Below, piece after piece: positions 53,850-60,000 of a stretch of DNA of 60,000 nucleotides. Location of the stretch: the NCBI RefSeq assembly GCF_037975245.1, contig NC_092576.1, positions 4,234,001-4,294,000 of the forward strand. The letters run 5' to 3'. The position numbers were made by a program, and so were the translations under genes. The notes under the pieces were generated by a model that saw only the letters and a program-made list of their open reading frames with translations, ran no database searches and was not told the DNA's origin. How positions within the stretch are numbered: position 1 is the first letter of the stretch; every line of letters begins with the position of its first letter. This DNA comes from Apostichopus japonicus. Its lineage: Eukaryota; Echinodermata; Holothuroidea; Aspidochirotida; Stichopodidae.

Positions 53850-54168
53850 ACTTAACCCCTGGTCATTGGTAACTTGTCACACCCACACACCAAAGTGTGC
53901 ACAATTCAATCAATCTCTCCTGGGGCACCACAGTGCACCACAACCACGTGTCCCCCGGGGGACTTCCCATAGGGTGCAGCCACAAACCGGCGCACGCAAC
54001 TATATTTACAAGTTACCTCGCAGGTCCCCATTTATACACCTGGGTGAAGAGAGGCAATGGAGATAAAGCGCCTTGCCCAAGGACACAACGCAATGATCTG
54101 GCCAGGGCTCGAACCTGTAATCCTTAGATCACAAGTCCACTGCCTTAACCACTTGACCACAACGCCCT
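53850..54168 (-). mobile_element. tRNA-derived SINE, minus orientation
   Basis: On the minus strand the head reads GTTGTGGTCAAGTGGTTAAG (A box) and GGTTCGAGCCC (B box, 54105-54115). A body with TTGTGTCCTTGGGCAAGGCG and TTGCCTC-TTCACCCAGGTGT follows, a core seen in many metazoan SINE families. The far end is not sharply defined. Confidence 0.75.
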
Positions 54169-55236
<1,068 letters not shown>

Positions 55237-55963
55237 ATTTATTTACACTGTTGATTTGTATAAAGTATAACTGTTATCAGTATCTTAATTGTCTGCAGAC
55301 CATGTGGAGAAGAGAGTGAGTGACCACATGTGTGCCCCTTATCTACCACCCTAGGTAATTTAAATGGTAACCTAATTATCATGTGTATAGAGACTTTGTA
55401 AAGAGCTACTGATTGAGAATTCCATCAATGCAAACTTGATTACTCTAGCCAGAAGCTTATTAGAGCGGGTAAGTTAACAAAGTTGACCACTGTAATATGG
55501 TCACTATAAGTGCACCCTTGTGCTTTGAATCTGACAAATTGCACAGAATTACCACTTTTTATAGGCAAACCAAGCCGTAAATAAGAAAATAAAAAGTGTA
55601 CGTGACCCTATTTCTTTATAGAACGGTCGGGTGGTTTGTAGCTATTGTGACACTTTGAGATGAGCTTTGTTTTTTTTAAAATTAATTCTGTCCTAAAGCA
55701 ACCAGTTTAATTGGTCTCAATGTATTTACTGCAAAAGCGTAAATTTTTGGTAGAATAGTTGGTGCAGTGAGTTGTTATGAAACAACAACTCCCTGGTTGG
55801 TGCAAACAGAGCCAATTATATCTTGAACTTGTAAAGCAAATATCCCAGTTACTTATACGTCGATATGAACGGATGACTTTGCGCAAATGATTACCTCCAA
55901 TTTATATTTCAATATCGTTATTTGATCTCTGGATTCTCACTACTACAGAGAGAACCAATCAGA
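55237..55963 (+). promoter_or_regulatory. 5' flank of gene C
   Basis: Sequence upstream of the gene C start. A hairpin GAGTTGTT/AACAACAACTC lies at about 55770-55795, similar to the one near 48570. No promoter motif is certain. Confidence 0.25.
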
Positions 55964-58074
55964 ATGGATGCCGCACAGAAACTGGCCTTTTACGGAGTAT
56001 TTGCAGTCATACTGTTTGGCGGTAATTATGAATTATATAGTTAAATTAATGTAATAATTTTTAAAATACTAGTCCAATAGCACTGGCCATTGTTTTCTTT
56101 TACTATTCCAACAAAGACGGCAAGCATCAGTCGCGTTAACATTTTTTTCGCCCAAGTTTACAAGAGTAGTTAAATTAAATTAGTTCCACGGTAAGGACGA
56201 GTTCTGTTCATATTTAAAAAAAAAACTATTTTTTGAAGTAATTCAACGGACTAAGATTTCTTTCCAAAAAAAATTAATATGAAGTAAATAAGAGTAGCTT
56301 ATTTCACTGTTTCGAAAGTACTTAATTATAAATTAGTTTAAAGTAACCATTACACAGCGACTTCCTGATGATATTTAAGATTTTCATTGAACTATATAGT
56401 GCAAAAGAACTGGACACGGCATAAACATACAACTTTGATTCATTAGGTATCGCTAGATTCAGATTTACTTGTTCGGATAGTGTTGAGAACTGTAAAACAG
56501 AGAATATGTTGCCGCAGGGCATTCTATAAGAAATTTTATTGGATTGGCCATTGCCAAAAAGAAACCATCATGACACTATCTAAGCGAAGCGCCACCTTCA
56601 GTTGCCAAAAATTGCCTCCAGCTTACTGTAAATGAGATCTCATGTTTTAGAAACTTACGCTTCCAAAAAAATGAGGTAAATTAGAAAAATTGTATTCAGT
56701 AAAATCATTTTGTAGGGGAAAAATAGGACTTAATGTTACTTTATAAGCTCTGGTTTATTAATTTTTTAACACTAGTAATTGAATGTATAAAAGCACGTTA
56801 CGGCATTCTGATGGTAGCCGTAGCCTTTATATGCTGATGGAATCCATATGGGGAATTAAGGTGTATATTAATTGTTAGGTATGTGTTATCATTACTTGTT
56901 TTTCCTGTCAACTTCTGGGACATAATAGGGTGAAGGAGGGGAAATGAGCTGAGTAAGCGGGCCGTTTAGGGGATGTAGAGGCCGCGACGCCCTCTAGTTA
57001 TTATATTAACAACGCCCTGTAGTGCCCTGCACATTAATCATACATGCGGCATTCCCTCTTTCGTAAGATAGCCTCGAAGTTCGCTAATCATTTAGTTAGT
57101 CAGTTCTTCCTTTACTAACAGAAACCAACATTTATATTTAAATCAACAACAACAATTCCTACTTTTCGTTTCAGCAAAATCCCAAGAGTTTTTACCAGTA
57201 GTTTACACCATCTCTTATTACCCGGAAGTCGATCGTTCTTCGACCGGTTACATTTACGTCATCGATAGGTTTAACTTGGGTTTTGAATTACAAGTTACAA
57301 AAGACGACAAAGATCTATCCAGTGTTGCCGTTGAGACTGGTCAAATTATTGCTGATGGAGTCAACTTTGGAGTATATTTCCGTTTACGTGCACAAGAGCG
57401 ATATGGTGCATACAAAGGAACATATACTGTTAATGAGTTAACTTTCATCACTCACACATTTTTGAAACCAAAATCAGGTTAGTCAAAACAAACCCATACC
57501 GTATCAAGAGTGTTATCCAAAATTAAAAAGGTGAAATCATTGGACACGAAATATTCATTTTTCATGAGGTATGTCAGTACTTGAAAGGAAACATTACTCG
57601 TAAGGAAATGTATTCCGCTGATCGATTAATCTTCATTTTTTTTCTGTTAATGATTTAAGCATGTTTAACTCTTATAAAAATTGAACCGAAATACGTATGG
57701 TCGTTTATGCAGAGAAATTAGCGCAACTTGTTTTTTTTTGTTTTTTTTTAAACAAAACAGATATTTTGAACACAAGGGGTGTATATACAGTCCATATTTA
57801 TCCTGAATCACTGACTTCTGACAAATTAAAGAAGGAAATACAGATTGGCGTTGGATGGTCTCCAGGTTGTAGGAAGATTATTTGGTGGAAAGGAAAAAAA
57901 ACGAAATATTAACACCGGACCTAAACTTACCCTGAAATCTGTCCAGGATGCTGGTCTCTATACCATAGGGAGACCAAAAAGAGTGAAAAGAGGATGGTTT
58001 GTCCAAATCCTGGTAACTGCTTCAAGTAAGTTCATCTACGCTTCACATGTTCAGGTATAACAATGAATACAACC

Positions 58075-58134
<60 letters not shown>

Positions 58135-59851
58135 TATATCATAAGTCGCATTGCTAACCAAACTGATTGTGCACCAAATACCACATCAAATATTCCCCTC
58201 TCTGGAAACAATCAGTAAATGCATGTTAAGTTAAGATAAAAGTCACCTATATAGGCTTGCACGTTACATGGGCAAATCATTTGTCAAACCGCCCGAACCG
58301 CCTATTGCCTCCGGAGTATGTTCTCAGGTGAACTAGGTTGTAGAATAGTTGCGGAAAATTGTATTAATTTCTTTGCAGATTGTCCAGAAAATTACTTTTA
58401 TGATATTATCGACACTGAAGCCTGCCAGGAAAGTACCGCCGTATGCCAGAACGGTGGTGTCCTGCATGGCACTTTTGATATATGCAATTGTCCTCCATTC
58501 TTTGTTGGTTTGTTATGCGAATGTGGTGAGTTAAATCTTCATCTTAACAAATTTTGAAAAAATTCAATACAAAGTAAGAACTTGTTATAATATTCTTCTT
58601 TATGATCAGCATAATTGATTTCCGGTAAACATGCATGGTTTGGGAATATATATACACACGATACATAATATAACAAAATATTAGAAAAAAAGAAAAATTT
58701 ACTGATGCTACGGTCAGCTTCAACGTTAAAAAAATGACATATATAACTTTCTTTTTGAAATAATATATTTTTATCTATGTTTGATATATGCAGTTAGATT
58801 GTCGCTGACAATTATCAAACAAAACGGTTAATCTATCTACTGATGAATGATCTTATATTAAGTATCTGATTTTCAGACATTCTCATTTTTCGATCTCGCA
58901 TGACATTCTACCTCACTAAACTAAGATTCGTACTTGATATAGGGCTTCTATATACATGCTGTATGAGAAATAACCATTTGACTCTTTGAAGCATTGAGCT
59001 TCGGTGATGACCTTTGACCTCCAATACAAATAACTACAGTTTTCTTTTTAATATGTAGCCTTTATATATTAATTAATATGAGCTAACGCTTGAACTGATT
59101 CATCCTCCTTACAATATTCAGACTTTGACTTTTGATGGCATCTGTTGATATTTTACCTTGAGCAAACCAAAACATATCGTATACTCCATACTAAACATCC
59201 GCAAACAACTGCGAGGTATATATATATTATTCCTTCTTGTTTACCATCGAGGTGTGACACACAAACCACCAGATTCACAAACACACATACATTTACGACC
59301 GACTATACGTTTTCTGTTGGCTTTGAAAACAAAGGCGAGGAAAACTAAAGTAACGTTTTACCGAATAATAGTTCTGACGTTTACTGTGTGCTCTTTATAT
59401 TATGATAATTCATAATGGTATCCTTTGTAACTTTATTTGGGACATATTCTGAGTATTCAATATCAGGTGTAAGACATGTGATGTAGTTTTGTTATAATTG
59501 TGTGGTCCAGTATGCTGTCTACATAACATTGAAGATTTGACCTTTCCTCCGTATAACGGTGAATAATATGTCAGATATGAAATATAAAAAAATCACAAAC
59601 CGCATTTCTTTAGTTTATGATATGTTTTTTTTTTTTCTAATACAAATTACATTTTTGTCACCTTTCTAGCTGCGTTTAATATTTATGAACAGTTTTACTT
59701 GGGAGTTGATAGCGGAGCGGTTTTGACATGTGGAGATCTACCAGGTGGTAATCCAAAATGCAAAGGATATTTGATATGCGGTGGGGACAGCTATGGCTGC
59801 CGTTGTGCACCTGGTTGGTGGGGCAATGCATGTGACAGAGGTTTGTAACAG

Positions 59852-59887
<36 letters not shown>

Positions 59888-60000
59888 CTCACTAAAACTT
59901 CATTCTCGCCAGAAGAAAAAAATATTCGCAAGAAAGAATCTTGGAAGTAGACCTAATGTTTAATGTTGATTTTGTACTATAAAGTTTCGAACTACATTGA
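55964..60000 (+). CDS. Gene C: secreted or membrane protein with Ig-like and EGF-like domains, 3' part missing
   Basis: Five exons: 55964-56021 (signal peptide MDAAQKLAFYGVFAVILFG), 57175-57477, 57761-58025, 58379-58525 and 59670-59840, all ending in phase 1. Exon 2 (YTISYYPEVDRSSTGYIYV ... YKGTYTVNELTF) and exon 3 (GVGWSPGCRKIIWW ... SVQDAGLYTIG) resemble Ig-like domains; DAGLY is the usual D-x-G-x-Y turn. Exon 4 (CPENYFYD ... VCQNGGV ... CNCPPFFVGLLCEC) and exon 5 (CGGDSYGCRCAPGWWGNACD) are EGF-like. The CPPGWWG-x-xC style recalls Tie/angiopoietin-receptor-like proteins, but no kinase is in the window, so this is a weak guess. Exon 3 has an extra A in an A8 run (57894-57901) that shifts the frame. 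The gene continues right of the window. Confidence 0.75.
58082..58132. repeat. (TA)n microsatellite
   Basis: About 25 TA units in the intron between exons 3 and 4 of gene C. Confidence 0.95.
59852..59882. repeat. Short (TA)n microsatellite
   Basis: About 15 TA units just after the gene C exon ending at 59840. Confidence 0.9.

Noticed and set aside
53764-54127. Plus-strand frames rich in His and Pro over the SINE
   Set aside because: They lie antisense across a tRNA-derived SINE and show no domain.

Overview
This is invertebrate animal DNA: large, AT-rich, with many introns, long TA microsatellites, minisatellites, a Penelope-like retroelement, tRNA-derived SINEs, LINE remnants and foldback elements. 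The protein content (adhesion GPCRs built from EGF modules, and an Ig/EGF receptor-like gene) suggests a deuterostome such as an echinoderm, possibly a sea cucumber. That is inference from gene style; no species-diagnostic sequence was recognised.

The main content is a head-to-tail pair of paralogous adhesion GPCR genes on the minus strand. Gene B (46002 down to 24185) can be assembled completely from splice sites: 26 exons, 4056 coding bases, 1351 residues, with phases that close exactly. It encodes a signal peptide, two Ly6/uPAR (LU, three-finger) domains, twelve EGF domains, a GAIN domain with GPS, and seven transmembrane helices. Gene A (20160 down to 21, running off the left edge) has the same plan with two LU domains but only two EGF exons; its GPS exon is the last in the window and its 7TM part lies outside. 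Both GPS motifs lack the usual His-Leu-Thr/Ser cleavage site. Decayed EGF exons lie in the introns of both genes, so the stalk is changing by gain and loss of symmetric phase-1 exons.

The introns of gene A hold a 3.8 kb satellite of about 112 copies of a 34-bp unit with nested duplications (6003-9818), a candidate LTR (9819-10887), two related foldback elements (14289-14582, 15766-16076) and a Penelope-like element with reverse transcriptase and GIY-YIG domains (16548-19347, plus strand), followed by a hammerhead-ribozyme-like motif. Between the genes (20161-24184) are a 22-bp minisatellite ending in a second hammerhead-like motif, and a hAT-like MITE with 8-bp target duplications. Gene B introns contain a perfect palindrome between TA arrays and a 51-bp minisatellite.

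Right of gene B (46003-55963) are a long CAT/ATC microsatellite, a frameshifted intronless transporter (EamA/SLC35G-like) pseudogene, two tRNA-derived SINEs, LINE 3' ends in both orientations and an inverted/direct repeat cluster with one module in both orientations. From 55964 to the right edge a plus-strand gene (gene C) begins: signal peptide, two Ig-like exons, two EGF-like exons, continuing outside. One of its exons carries a one-base homopolymer frameshift.
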